Source: Desulfoscipio geothermicus DSM 3669 (lineage in GTDB: Bacteria; Bacillota; Desulfotomaculia; Desulfotomaculales; Desulfallaceae). Taken from it: DNA of 64,000 nt. This document shows positions 19,661 through 28,729 of the stretch, one piece after another (within the stretch, counting starts at the first letter, position 1; every line of letters begins with the position of its first letter). Position numbers and translations under genes: made by a program. The notes under the pieces are model-generated. The model saw only the letters and a program-made list of their open reading frames with translations. It did not search any database and had not been told where the DNA came from. The DNA is taken from NCBI RefSeq assembly GCF_900115975.1, contig NZ_FOYM01000009.1, forward strand, positions 1 to 64,000. Reading direction: 5' to 3'.

Positions 19661-20128
19661 TTTGACCCTTGCGGGGACACCGCAAACCAGGGCGCCGGGT
19701 GGAACGTCCCGGTTTACCAGCGAGCCGGCCCCCACCACCGCGCCGTCGCCAATCCGCACTCCCGGCAGCACCGTGGAATTAGCGCCAATCATAACATCTT
19801 TACCAATTTCCACGGGGCCGAGCCGGTATTCATGCACCAAAAATTCATGGGCCAGCAAAGTGACATTGTAACCGATAACACTGTTTTCCCCAATGGAGAT
19901 GTACTGGGGGTAAAAAACGTCCATCATGGCCATCAATCCCACCGAAACACCCCGCTCCACCCGAATACCCACCATCCGGTACAGAAAATTTTTTACCCGC
20001 AGCGAAGGCAGGTACCGGGCCAGCACGATCAACAAAAAATTATATACCACCCGGAAAAAACCCACCCGCCGGTACCAACCGTGCAGGGAGTTGCCCCCGG
20101 ACACGGGAAAGCGCTTGATCCTTCTCAT
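19613..20128 (-). CDS. Hexapeptide-repeat acyltransferase
   Basis: A 171-residue left-handed beta-helix acyltransferase. An N-terminal helix ([18 protein letters not shown]) precedes hexapeptide repeats from about residue 60 ([16 protein letters not shown], then [31 protein letters not shown]) and the GVPARV end typical of maltose/galactoside O-acetyltransferase-like enzymes. The acceptor is unknown. The ATG overlaps the whiA stop codon by 4 bases, so the two are translationally coupled. The last 13 residues ([13 protein letters not shown]) are encoded by the adjacent repeat cluster, so the natural C-terminus may have been replaced. Confidence 0.85.
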   Translation of the reverse strand: MRRIKRFPVSGGNSLHGWYRRVGFFRVVYNFLLIVLARYLPSLRVKNFLYRMVGIRVERGVSVGLMAMMDVFYPQYISIGENSVIGYNVTLLAHEFLVHEYRLGPVEIGKDVMIGANSTVLPGVRIGDGAVVGAGSLVNRDVPPGALVCGVPARVKSKNSEYRIQELRNER

Positions 20129-21102
20129 TCACTTTCAACCTCCGGCGCCGCGGATTCCGGGAAATCAGACCCTGTACGTAATTTTTCCGCAATTTTATCC
20201 AGCTTGCGCAACCGGTGGTTGACGCCGGATTTACCCAGGGGCGGGTTGGCCATCTCCCCCAGCTCTTTTAAACTGGCGTCGGGGAAATTAATCCGCAATT
20301 CCGCCACTTCCCGCAGCGATGGGGGCAGTTTGTCCATTCCCAGGAAACGGGCAATCAAGCGAATATTCTCCGCCTGGCGCAGGGAGGCGTTAACCGTTTT
20401 GTTCAAATTTGCCGTTTCGCAGTTTACCAGCCTGTTCACCCGGTTGCGCATATCTTTATATATCCGGGCATTCTCGAATTCCAAAAGCGCCGAATGGGCG
20501 CCCATGTTGTTCAAGCACTCCACTATCTGCTCGCTTTCTTTAAGGTACACCACATACCAGCTTTTACGCTGGCTGACTTTGGCCGAAAAATTAAATTTTT
20601 TCAGCAAACGGCATATATCAACGGCATGGCGTTCTTTGCCGGTGATAACCTCCAGGTGATAGGTGCCCCCCGGGTTATTAACCGAGCCGCCGCCCAGGAA
20701 AACCCCGCGCAGGTAGGCCCGGCGGCAGCATTCGTTCCGGACCAGGTCACCGGGTACCCCTTCCCGCAGCGCACCGTCGGATTTCACCATGCCCAGTTGA
20801 ACCAGCATTTCGCGCAGCCCTTCCTGGGGAGGAATACGCACCACGTAAACATTATTTTTATGCAAGCGCATTTTTTTCTTGACCAGCACTTCCGCCTGCA
20901 AACTGAAAATTTCCTTGATCAATTTGAAAACTTTCCGTACTACGGCGGCGTTATGATTAAATATGTTCAATGAAACCCGGCGCCCGCTGATCTGGAGGGA
21001 GCCGTCCATTTTCACCAGGGCGGCCAGCTCGGCCAGCTTGCAGCAACGCCGCGCGTCCGCCACCCGGGCCAGTTCATTCTTGGTCAGCATGGAAAAACTC
21101 AA
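20125..21102 (-). CDS. whiA: Sporulation/division regulator WhiA
   Basis: A 325-residue WhiA with an N-terminal LAGLIDADG-like fold ([20 protein letters not shown], then [16 protein letters not shown]) and a C-terminal helix-turn-helix ([25 protein letters not shown]). It is a DNA-binding protein affecting cell division in Firmicutes and sporulation in Actinobacteria. The start is TTG at 21102 with GGAGGTG 7 bases upstream. It normally follows rapZ-yvcK directly; here those genes lie about 8 kb away, beyond thiI, the desulfurase and the CODH operon. Confidence 0.95.
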   Translation of the reverse strand: MSFSMLTKNELARVADARRCCKLAELAALVKMDGSLQISGRRVSLNIFNHNAAVVRKVFKLIKEIFSLQAEVLVKKKMRLHKNNVYVVRIPPQEGLREMLVQLGMVKSDGALREGVPGDLVRNECCRRAYLRGVFLGGGSVNNPGGTYHLEVITGKERHAVDICRLLKKFNFSAKVSQRKSWYVVYLKESEQIVECLNNMGAHSALLEFENARIYKDMRNRVNRLVNCETANLNKTVNASLRQAENIRLIARFLGMDKLPPSLREVAELRINFPDASLKELGEMANPPLGKSGVNHRLRKLDKIAEKLRTGSDFPESAAPEVESE

Positions 21103-21120
21103 GACGGCTCACCTCCGGAA

Positions 21121-22311
21121 TTAAACTTTACGACCTATGTCCTCCACCACGGTACGCTCCAGGGCGCCGGCCAGCAAATCCTCCACGGCCAGCGGCTTTT
21201 CAGCTTCCTCGGCCTGCTCCGACCGGGGCCTGGTGGCCGGGTGTTTGGGCAAAAACAACGTGCAGCAGTCCTCGTAAGGCAGCACTGAAATATCATAAGT
21301 GCCGATTTCCTGTGCCCTGTGAATAATTTCCAGTTTGTCCATCCCCACCAGGGGACGCAGCACCGGCAGGTCAATGACCTGGTTGATCACCCGCATGCTC
21401 TCCAGGGTCTGGCTGGCCACCTGGCCCACGCTTTCGCCCGTCACCAGCGCCAGCGCCTCCTGCTGCCCGGCGATGCGCTTGGCCAGGCGAAACATCATGC
21501 GCCGCATGATGGTTACCCGTAATTCCTCTGGACAGTTTTTTTGGATATCCTTTTGAATGTCGGTAAAGTGCACCACGTGCAGCTTGATGCGTGCTGTGTA
21601 GGCAGTCAGCGCCCGGCACAGGTCCCGCACTTTTTCCAGTGATTTTTCCCCGGTGAAGGGGAAGCTATGGAAATGCACCGCCTCGATTTCAATGCCCCTT
21701 TTCATGGCCATCCAGCCCGCCACCGGGCTGTCAATACCCCCGGACAAGAGCAGCAGCGCCTTGCCGCTGGCCCCCACGGGCAAGCCGCCCACGCCGAGTA
21801 TGTCGGCCGCGTAGATGAAGGCGTTTTTCTCGCGTATTTCCACCCGCACCCTGATTTGCGGGTTATGTACGTCAACTGTGAGCCCCGGGTAGTTCTTTAA
21901 TAAATAACCGCCGATCAGGCCGTTCAGTTCCGGCGACGTCCGGGGGAACTGTTTGTTGGAACGCCGGGCCTCCACCTTGAAGGTAAGCGGGGTCCCGGGA
22001 GTTTTTTTTATGCCGGCGGCGGCGTCTTTCAAAGCCGCCAGCGCCCCCTCGCAAATGGCTTCCTCATCCAGGGGCAAGCGCAGCGCCGGCCCGATGCCTA
22101 CAATGCCGAAAACCTTGCTTAACTTGTCCAGCACCCTGGCCGGATCGGCAGCGCTTTCCACCAGAATCCGACCGTACACCCGCTGCACCCGGGCCGGCCC
22201 GGTATCTTTCAGCGCCCGGCTGATGTTGCCCATCAACCGTTTTTCAAATGCCGGCCGGTTTTTACCTTTTAAACCGATTTCACCGTAACGGATCATGTAT
22301 GTATTGTACAT
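21121..22311 (-). CDS. thiI: tRNA 4-thiouridine synthase ThiI
   Basis: A 396-residue ThiI. The N-terminal ferredoxin-like and THUMP region (YGEIGLKGKNRPAFEKRL) is followed by the PP-loop ATPase motif LLLSGGIDSPVAGW near residue 185 and the LVTGESVGQVASQTLESM segment. There is no C-terminal rhodanese domain, as in Bacillus-type ThiI. It adenylates U8 of tRNA and receives sulfur from a cysteine desulfurase, probably the one encoded just upstream. The start is ATG at 22311 behind GAGGTG. Confidence 0.95.
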   Translation of the reverse strand: MYNTYMIRYGEIGLKGKNRPAFEKRLMGNISRALKDTGPARVQRVYGRILVESAADPARVLDKLSKVFGIVGIGPALRLPLDEEAICEGALAALKDAAAGIKKTPGTPLTFKVEARRSNKQFPRTSPELNGLIGGYLLKNYPGLTVDVHNPQIRVRVEIREKNAFIYAADILGVGGLPVGASGKALLLLSGGIDSPVAGWMAMKRGIEIEAVHFHSFPFTGEKSLEKVRDLCRALTAYTARIKLHVVHFTDIQKDIQKNCPEELRVTIMRRMMFRLAKRIAGQQEALALVTGESVGQVASQTLESMRVINQVIDLPVLRPLVGMDKLEIIHRAQEIGTYDISVLPYEDCCTLFLPKHPATRPRSEQAEEAEKPLAVEDLLAGALERTVVEDIGRKV

Positions 22312-22354
22312 TTGTGCACCTCGCGATATTATATACCGTCCTGTATCCCGTGTT

Positions 22355-23533
22355 CTAATCGTACAGCGCCCGTAGTTCCTCAACTGCCGCCACGGTATTT
22401 TCCACGGCGTAATCTATTTCTTCCTCCGTATTGGTGTAGGACAGGCTGAACCGGATGGCTCCCTCCAGCAGCTCTCCCTTCAGTCCCATGGCCTTTAACA
22501 CGTGACTGCCGGGATTCTTCCGGGAGGCGCAGGCAGAGCCGGTGGATACATAAATACCCCGCCCCTCCAGGGAATGGAGCAATACCTCCCCGCGCAGGCC
22601 GGGAAAGGAAATGTTGGCAATATGCGGGGCGCAGCGGGGATTGTCCTCCCGGCACGCCGGTCCGTTCAACACAGCGCCGGGCACGGCCGCCAGGATGCCT
22701 TCCACCAACCTTTTTTTGAGGGCAAACAGCTTTTTCGCGGTATTACTGTCGCGTGCCTCTCGGGCGATTACCGCGGCGGCCGCGCCGAATCCCGCTATGC
22801 CGGGGACATTCTCGGTGCCGGAACGCAGGCCGGCCTCCTGTCCCCCGCCGGCCACCAGCGGCTGCAGCTGAGTGCGCGGCGCCACATAGAGCGCCCCTAC
22901 TCCCTTGGGGCCGTGCACCTTGTGGGCGCTGACTGACAGGAGGTCCACCCCCAGTTCCGCCGGTCGCTGGGGCAACTTGCCGTAGGCCTGTATCGCGTCC
23001 ACGTGCCATAAAAGCCGCCGCCCGGCCCGGCGGAATTCGGCAATAACCGCCGCCAGCTCGTCCAGCGGCTGCACCGCGCCCACTTCATTGTTGACGTGCA
23101 TTATTGCCACCAGGTAAGTATCGTCCCGCAAAGCAGCCCGGAGATGCCCGGGGTCCACCACACCCTCGCCGTCCACCGGAAGCACCGTTATTTCAATACC
23201 CCGTTCCTTCAGCTGTCCGCAGGCGTTTAAAACGGCCGGGTGTTCCACCGCCGTGGTTATCACGTGCCGGCCCCGCCGGCCCGGTAGCACGCCTTTGACA
23301 GCCAGGTTGACGGCCTCGCTGCCTCCGCCGGTAAACACAATTTCACCCGGGGCCACACCCAAACCGGCCGCCACCGTCTCCCGCGCCCGGGTAACCGCCC
23401 GGCCGGCCTCCACCCCTTTACGGTGCAGCGAAGAGGGGTTACCATAGTTTTCTTCCATCGCCTCCACCACCGCCCGGACCACTTCCGGGTAAGGCCGGGT
23501 GGTGGCACTGTTGTCAAGATAGACTTCACGCAC
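22355..23533 (-). CDS. Cysteine desulfurase
   Basis: A 392-residue PLP enzyme of the NifS/IscS group. It begins VYLDNSATTRPYPEVV; the PLP Lys lies in SVSAHKVHGPKGVGALY, and the sulfur-carrying Cys in STGSACASRKNPGSHVLKAMG. It releases sulfur from cysteine. The next gene, thiI, starts 43 bases downstream, so this is most likely the dedicated sulfur donor for tRNA thiolation (a NifZ-like role known from Bacillus). The start is GTG at 23533. Confidence 0.93.
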   Translation of the reverse strand: MREVYLDNSATTRPYPEVVRAVVEAMEENYGNPSSLHRKGVEAGRAVTRARETVAAGLGVAPGEIVFTGGGSEAVNLAVKGVLPGRRGRHVITTAVEHPAVLNACGQLKERGIEITVLPVDGEGVVDPGHLRAALRDDTYLVAIMHVNNEVGAVQPLDELAAVIAEFRRAGRRLLWHVDAIQAYGKLPQRPAELGVDLLSVSAHKVHGPKGVGALYVAPRTQLQPLVAGGGQEAGLRSGTENVPGIAGFGAAAAVIAREARDSNTAKKLFALKKRLVEGILAAVPGAVLNGPACREDNPRCAPHIANISFPGLRGEVLLHSLEGRGIYVSTGSACASRKNPGSHVLKAMGLKGELLEGAIRFSLSYTNTEEEIDYAVENTVAAVEELRALYD

Positions 23534-23743
23534 TGTTACACCGCACTTCCTTAAATGACTTAACCTTCATATTATTTCATAGTATACCGCAAACCCGGCA
23601 GCGTCAAGCAAGATAATGGATTTACGGTAATATGCGCAGTAAAAGCCCACATTTGCATTATCGGACAAACAAGAAAATTAACAATAATTGCAGGATTTAC
23701 TAAATATAGCATCAAAATTATAAATAATGCCGCCACGATAGAT

Positions 23744-24052
23744 TTGCCGTCAGCACCCGTCAAACAAGACGGTCGCAGCTTCGCCCCGGCGGACGCCCTG
23801 GCCGAGGGACTGGAAGTTACACTGACCAAAGCGGGTAAAATCATCACCCTTACCGGCCCGGACACTTCCGTACAGTTAACTGTCGGTGAACCTATGATAA
23901 AGATCAACAATCAGGAGCAAAAAATCGACGCCGCACCCTTTACCGCCGGCGGGGTTGACTTCCTGCCCATCCGCCGGGTGGCCGAAGCCTTCGGCGCCGA
24001 AGTAAGCTGGGACGCGGAAAAACAACAGGTTTCAATCGGTTTAGTGAAATAA
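23744..24052 (+). pseudogene. Copper-amine-oxidase-N-like domain fragment
   Basis: The frame encodes a domain of the copper amine oxidase N-terminal type (stalk domain of Firmicute surface proteins), ending INNQEQKIDAAPFTAGGVDFLPIRRVAEAFGAEVSWDAEKQQVSI. Homology-like sequence continues upstream in frame to about 23690 (SIKIINNAATIDLPSAPVKQDGRS) but no start codon, ribosome site or signal peptide is found. It is therefore probably the 3' remnant of a secreted protein gene. A REP1 element begins directly after its stop codon. Confidence 0.6.
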
Positions 24053-24053
24053 T

Positions 24054-24127
24054 AAAAAAGGGGACGAGCAGCGTAAAAGGGGACTGGCTTCGATTCGCTT
24101 TGTGAATCGGTGCCTGTCCTGAAAAGG
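24054..24127. repeat. REP1 copy, left part of composite unit A1
   Basis: AAAAAGGGGACGAGCAGCG, then AAAAGGGGACTGGCTTCGA paired with TCGGTGCCTGTCC. It abuts LIR-A1. Confidence 0.7.
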
Positions 24128-24132
24128 TATAT

Positions 24133-24398
24133 TGGGTGCGGGGCGGGTTGTTCCCCGCAAGTGATGTGTCGGAGCGTCGGAAACGGGACTTGGTGAAGCT
24201 GAGGCTGCCGAATTGGCGGGACGAATCGCGCAAAAACCACTGGCATAGCTTGAAAAGAGAAAGCTATTGTTAATAAATGACTCAGTATAACTACCCGTTC
24301 TGCGCAATATGCAGGACCGCCAAATTCGGCCCGAAGCGAACCTTAGTCCCGTCGACGCGGAGATTTTGAACGCAGCGGGGAACAACCCGACCTGCACG
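24133..24398. repeat. Long-inverted-repeat element LIR-A1
   Basis: A non-coding unit bounded by the perfect 15-bp arms CGGGTTGTTCCCCGC (24144-24158) and GCGGGGAACAACCCG (24375-24389). A nearly identical copy lies inverted at 37607-37880. REP1 palindromes flank both copies in the same order. Confidence 0.75.
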
Positions 24399-24465
24399 TA
24401 AAAGGGGGACAGGCACCATTTTCAAAAAACGAAAATGGAGCCAGTCCCCTTTTTTGCCTGTCCTT
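24398..24465. repeat. REP1 copy, right part of composite unit A1
   Basis: AGGGGGACAGGCACCATTTTC pairs with GAAAATGGAGCCAGTCCCC around an A-rich loop, downstream of cooS. Confidence 0.75.
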
Positions 24466-24511
24466 TTTTCTCTCTATAACAAACATACCATCTAAATAAA
24501 ATGCTTATTTG

Positions 24512-26371
24512 CTATAACCCCAGCGCTTTTCTTTTTGCGGCAATGTGATCGATGGCCAGTTTGGCGGCCGCCGCCGGGTTTTCCTCCACGGCAAAGACCG
24601 CGCCTACCACCTTTTCGGCACCGCCGGTTAAAAGTTCGGCCACGTTTTGGCTGCCCAGCACCGGGGGAACCGTGCCCAAAATGGTAAAAATACCCGAGCT
24701 GACCACATAGGTGCCGATGGAGACAGCCTTTTCGGACATCCACTCGGGCGCCGCCCCGGCCAGGGGCAGGTCGGCTATATCCACCCCCAGGGCATTGGCC
24801 ATGGCCGCCGCCACCGTCATAATCCGACTGATATCCACGCAGGAACCCATATGAAGGACCGGCGGGATGCCCAGACCGGTGCAAACGCCCCGCAAGCCAT
24901 CCCCGGCCTGTTCCGCCGCCGCGGGCAGCAAAAGACCGGCCTTGGCGCAGGCGATGGCCGCACAGCCCGTGCCCACCACCAGGATATCGTTTTTAATAAG
25001 CTCGCGCACAAAAACCAGGTGGCTGTTATCCTGGATGTATTTTGGGTTGTTACACCCCACCACACCCACGATTCCCTTGACCGCCCCGGATTTAACGGCG
25101 TCGATCAACGGGTTGAGGGAGCCGCCCAGAGCCTCCAGAATAGCCTCCACGCTAAAACCCGCCATATACTCCATTTGATCCGCGGGGATGTTTACCTTTT
25201 CCGCCCGGCGGTTGGAGTAATTCTCCACGGCGATCCGGACGATCTTTTTGGCCGTCTCCATGGCATTGTGCTCATCGAAGGCAATATGCTCGGCCCCCGG
25301 AAACTTAGCTTTCGGCGATGTGGAAATTATCTTGGTGTGGTAGCACCCGGCCACCTGGGGCAGGGCGGGCATGACGCACTGGATATCCACGATCATGGCT
25401 TCCACGGCGCCGGTCACTATGGCCAATTCCTGCTGCAGGAAATTCCCGGCCACGGGCACGCCGTGCCGCATTAATATTTCGTTGCCGGTGCAGCACATGC
25501 CGCATACGTTGATCCCCGCCGCCCCCCTCGCCCGGGCTTCCTGCAGCAGTTCCGGGTCCCTGGCGGCGTGCACGATAATATCCGAAAGGGTTGGCTCGTG
25601 CCCGTGCAAGATGATATTAACCTGATCCTCCTTTAAAACACCCAGGTTACTGGAGCCTTTAACGGGCCTGGGAGTGCCGAACAAAACATCCGAAAGTTCC
25701 GTTGCGACAATTGAACCGCCCCAGCCGTCGCTTAAAGCCGTGCGCATGCCCTGCAAAATCAAGCTGACGGGATCGTTATCCACCCCCATATGGGTGCGGT
25801 GCATGCTCTCCACCACTTCGCGGTCGATGCCCCGGGGAGTGATGCCCAGCTTATCCCATACCGCCCTTCTTTGTTCAGGCGCCCGGTTGATAAATTGCAG
25901 GGCGCCTTTCCTGGTACCGAACTCCTCCAATACCGCATTGGCCAAATCCCGGGCAATTTCCGCCGTTGCCCGCCCTTCCACGGCAATGCCGTATTCGGCG
26001 GCCAGGGCTTGCAACTTGGCCTCGTCCCGCACCGGGTAATCGGCGGTGTCGCCGCCGGCCGAGGCCAGAAGCGTGGAAGCAATCCCCCGGCCGTGGTCGG
26101 AATGCGCCGCCGCCCCGGCGGCAATGGCGCGCACCAGGTTGCGGGCCACGATCGTATCCGCGCCTGCCCCGCACACTCCTTGTGACGGGCCGTCCCCGAA
26201 GGGGTCGATACGGCAGGGGCCCATGTTGCAGTTACGGCAGCAAATACCCAGCTGCCCGAAACCGCACTGGGGTTCCTGGGCCGCCAGCCGGTCCCAAACA
26301 GTTTCTATACCATCCCTTTGGGCTTTTTTCAACATCTTAAGAGTGGCCTGATCTATGCTCTTTTCAACCAT
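24512..26371 (-). CDS. cooS: Ni-dependent carbon monoxide dehydrogenase catalytic subunit
   Basis: A 619-residue monofunctional Ni-CODH that oxidises CO to CO2 or the reverse. The D- and B-cluster cysteines are in CGFGQLGICCRNCNMGPC and GVCGAG. The C-cluster ligands are all present: His in LHGHEPT, Cys in NVCGMCC, DIQCVMP, VVGCNN, GTGCAA and HMGSCVD. The start is ATG at 26371 behind AGGAGG; the frame upstream is not homologous. It lies downstream of cooF and a FAD oxidoreductase gene in one operon, a CODH-CooF-FNOR layout linked to electron transfer to NAD(P) rather than to a hydrogenase or to acetyl-CoA synthase. Confidence 0.97.
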   Translation of the reverse strand: MVEKSIDQATLKMLKKAQRDGIETVWDRLAAQEPQCGFGQLGICCRNCNMGPCRIDPFGDGPSQGVCGAGADTIVARNLVRAIAAGAAAHSDHGRGIASTLLASAGGDTADYPVRDEAKLQALAAEYGIAVEGRATAEIARDLANAVLEEFGTRKGALQFINRAPEQRRAVWDKLGITPRGIDREVVESMHRTHMGVDNDPVSLILQGMRTALSDGWGGSIVATELSDVLFGTPRPVKGSSNLGVLKEDQVNIILHGHEPTLSDIIVHAARDPELLQEARARGAAGINVCGMCCTGNEILMRHGVPVAGNFLQQELAIVTGAVEAMIVDIQCVMPALPQVAGCYHTKIISTSPKAKFPGAEHIAFDEHNAMETAKKIVRIAVENYSNRRAEKVNIPADQMEYMAGFSVEAILEALGGSLNPLIDAVKSGAVKGIVGVVGCNNPKYIQDNSHLVFVRELIKNDILVVGTGCAAIACAKAGLLLPAAAEQAGDGLRGVCTGLGIPPVLHMGSCVDISRIMTVAAAMANALGVDIADLPLAGAAPEWMSEKAVSIGTYVVSSGIFTILGTVPPVLGSQNVAELLTGGAEKVVGAVFAVEENPAAAAKLAIDHIAAKRKALGL

Positions 26372-26497
26372 TTTAATTCCTCCTTTCAACCAAAAAAAAC
26401 ACAACTCTTCACCGGCGCATCTTCATTGACGCGGACCGCCGCGTCAAGGCTTGGAGCCCCGAATTTTTACCCGGCCGCACCTTCGCTTAAGATTTGC

Positions 26498-26992
26498 TTA
26501 AGACTTTAATGAAATCAAAAAACGCTCCCTTTTTTCCCGGCTGAAATCATCCACCTCAACATATTTAAGCGCCCGGGTCTGGCAGGCCCGCACACAGGCC
26601 GGTTCACCCGCCTCGTCCAGGCATTCCCGGTCGCACTTGACGGCTAATCGCTGCGCGATTTCGCTGCGAATAACCCCGTACGGGCAAACCATGACACACA
26701 TCCAGCAGCCCGTACATTCCGCCGGCCCGCCGGTATTGGTCACCACCCCTTCGGCCGTGCGGTGCATGGCCCCGGCGATACAGGCGTCAATGCAGGGGGC
26801 TTCTGCACAATGGCGGCAGTTCAGGGGTATTTTACCGGCTTCGGTTTGATGCACAAAAATTCTTTTTAACGGCTTTTTTGCCTCGCCCACTGCCCCAAGC
26901 AGCGTTTTACTTGCCGAATGAGCCACGGCACAGGCCAGTTCACAGGAACGACAGCCCAGGCAGCGTTCTTTATCGACCAGCACTTCCTGCAC
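26498..26992 (-). CDS. cooF: CooF-like 4Fe-4S electron-transfer protein
   Basis: A 164-residue ferredoxin of the CooF/DMSO-reductase-subunit type with four cysteine clusters: CLGCRSCELAC near residue 11, CRHCAEAPCIDAC, CTGCWMCVMVC and CDRECLDEAGEPACVRAC, enough for up to four 4Fe-4S centres. It should pass electrons from CooS to the oxidoreductase encoded upstream. I place the start at GTG 26992, 8 bases after AAGGAGG, rather than at the ATG 45 bases earlier, because CooF proteins begin just before the first cluster. Confidence 0.9.
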   Translation of the reverse strand: MQEVLVDKERCLGCRSCELACAVAHSASKTLLGAVGEAKKPLKRIFVHQTEAGKIPLNCRHCAEAPCIDACIAGAMHRTAEGVVTNTGGPAECTGCWMCVMVCPYGVIRSEIAQRLAVKCDRECLDEAGEPACVRACQTRALKYVEVDDFSREKRERFLISLKS

Positions 26993-27058
26993 CTCATCAC
27001 CCTCCTTGTGAAATTTTGTTATGGCTGCAAACCTCATTAAAACTACTGGGTAACTCTT

Positions 27059-28306
27059 TTACCGTACCGGCACGGTCCGGGAATACACGATGTCGGCCCC
27101 GGTTACCGTACCGCCCGCCACCTTGTCTTTCAATCGCCCCGCAATATGCCGGGCCTGCTTAATTAAAGCGGTATAAACCCCGGCCCGGTCCACCTTGCCC
27201 ACCATAATAAAACCAACCAGCCGGCCATCCCTGAAGCAAACCTTGCGATACACCCCGCCGTCTTGATACACGGCCGTTTCATCGCCGCCCCGCACATCAC
27301 CCGCCGATATAAAGGGCAGCGCGCCGAACTGGGCGGCGTTGAGGCGGGTCAGGGGCGGTGGGTAGCTTCCGGGCAGGCCGGCCAGATTGTACCCGGCGCA
27401 GCGGCCCTGTTCCACCGCCAGCGTCCACAGGCCGGAAGTCGTTTTATCCCCGGTCAGCATATCCGTTACTTCAATACAGTCCCCGGCGGCGTACACCCCG
27501 GGCAGCGAAGTGGCCAGGTTGTCATCGACCACTATGCCTTTGTCCACCCTGCCGCCGGCCCGGCGGGCCAGTTCCACATTAGGCCGCACCCCCTTGCCCA
27601 CCATTACCAACCCGGCGGGCAGCCGGCGCCCGTCCGCCAGTTCCACGGCCTGCACGGCGCCTTGCGGCCCCTTAACCGCAGCCACCGGCTCAACGCCATA
27701 AACAAACTTTATACCGGTTTTGGCCAACTCCTTTTCCACCAATGCCGCGCTTTGTGCATCCAATTGTTTAATCAGCACATGCGGACTTTTTACCACTACC
27801 GTAACCTCGGGCAAGCCGCGTTCTTTCAGGGCGTAGGCAGCTTTCAGGCTAACCAGGCCCCCGCCCGCCACCACCGCCGAGGCGCAGTCCCGCGCCCACC
27901 GGCCCGCCGCAGCGGCCTGGTCGGCTTTGCGCAGGGTGAAAACACCGGGTAAATCCGCCCCGGGCCAATCCGGTGCCACCGGCGAAGCCCCGGTGGCCAG
28001 CAACAGGCGGTCATAACCGATAGAGCGGCCGTTTGCCGTGGTAAGTTCACGTTTCTCCACATCCAGCGAAGTTACCGTCTGCCCCGCCAACAGCTCTATC
28101 CCGTACTGCCGGTAAAAGTCCGCCCCCACGTAACCAATCCCGGGCAAGTCCCTGGACCCGGCCAGCACCTCCGGAATCAGACAGCGCGCGTAAGCCGGCC
28201 CGGGTTCGTCGGAAATGACGGTGATTTGGGCCCCGGCGGCCACCTTGCGCACAGTGCGGGCCGCAGCCAGCCCGGCCGCGCTGTTCCCGATTATCACTAT
28301 ATGCAC
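27059..28306 (-). CDS. FAD/NAD(P)-dependent oxidoreductase of the CODH operon
   Basis: A 415-residue pyridine-nucleotide-disulfide-type flavoprotein. The FAD motif is IVIIGNSAAGLAAARTVRK at the N-terminus, the NAD-binding glycine loop VVAGGGLVSLKAAYAL is near residue 145, and the second FAD motif is GVYAAGDCIEV near 270. The C-terminal domain resembles nitrite/rubredoxin reductases. In CODH-CooF-FNOR operons this protein is thought to link CO oxidation to NAD(P) reduction (family knowledge). The start is GTG at 28306 behind GGGGGGG. It is the first gene of the operon. Confidence 0.9.
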   Translation of the reverse strand: MHIVIIGNSAAGLAAARTVRKVAAGAQITVISDEPGPAYARCLIPEVLAGSRDLPGIGYVGADFYRQYGIELLAGQTVTSLDVEKRELTTANGRSIGYDRLLLATGASPVAPDWPGADLPGVFTLRKADQAAAAGRWARDCASAVVAGGGLVSLKAAYALKERGLPEVTVVVKSPHVLIKQLDAQSAALVEKELAKTGIKFVYGVEPVAAVKGPQGAVQAVELADGRRLPAGLVMVGKGVRPNVELARRAGGRVDKGIVVDDNLATSLPGVYAAGDCIEVTDMLTGDKTTSGLWTLAVEQGRCAGYNLAGLPGSYPPPLTRLNAAQFGALPFISAGDVRGGDETAVYQDGGVYRKVCFRDGRLVGFIMVGKVDRAGVYTALIKQARHIAGRLKDKVAGGTVTGADIVYSRTVPVR

Positions 28307-28411
28307 TTATCCCCCCCCTTATATTTAATTTAATCAAATTAAAAGACCAATTGCTTAAATATTCAATATTGTTAATTATTTTCCTCTGTAAAAAAATAAA
28401 AAAGAGCACCA

Positions 28412-28468
28412 TAAAAGGGGACTGGCTCTTTTTTCGCTTTTTGAAAAAAGTGCCTGTCCCCTTTTTTG
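28412..28468. repeat. REP1 palindrome
   Basis: AAAAGGGGACTGGCTCTTTT pairs with AAAAAAGTGCCTGTCCCC around TTCGCTTTTTG. It lies upstream of the FAD oxidoreductase gene. Confidence 0.75.
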
Positions 28469-28525
28469 CCTGTCTATCCCCCTTTTACCTGAACCACTCC
28501 CTTTTTTGCGTATGTTTTTCTTATT

Positions 28526-28560
28526 TTAAAAAAAAGCGCCGGGTGATTTACCGGCGCGCC
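28526..28560 (-). terminator. Terminator after the 54-aa membrane protein
   Basis: On the minus strand GCGCCGG and CCGGCGC pair around TAAATCAC and are followed by a run of eight T. Confidence 0.8.
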
Positions 28561-28564
28561 TGTT

Positions 28565-28729
28565 TTACATACCGTACTTTTTTATCCGGCTTATTCTTGT
28601 TTTGTGTTCCGCTATGGTGTGCAGTGAATCAGCCATGTTTTTCATAATAAAAATAAACGGAACGGTTAAAGCTATAGATGTCAGGGTCAGCGTAATCCAA
28701 CCGGCCGGCGATACTTCCCTGTCAAACAA
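28565..28729 (-). CDS. Single-span membrane microprotein, 54 aa
   Basis: A 54-residue frame starts at TTG 28729 with GGGAGGTGGGAG just upstream and ends at a TAA directly before a terminator. The N-terminus MFDREVSPAGWI leads into one hydrophobic helix (TLTLTSIALTVPFIFIM), then a basic C-terminal tail (KTRISRIKKYGM). A strong ribosome site, a terminator and a membrane topology together support a real gene despite its size. The function is unknown. Confidence 0.7.
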   Translation of the reverse strand: MFDREVSPAGWITLTLTSIALTVPFIFIMKNMADSLHTIAEHKTRISRIKKYGM

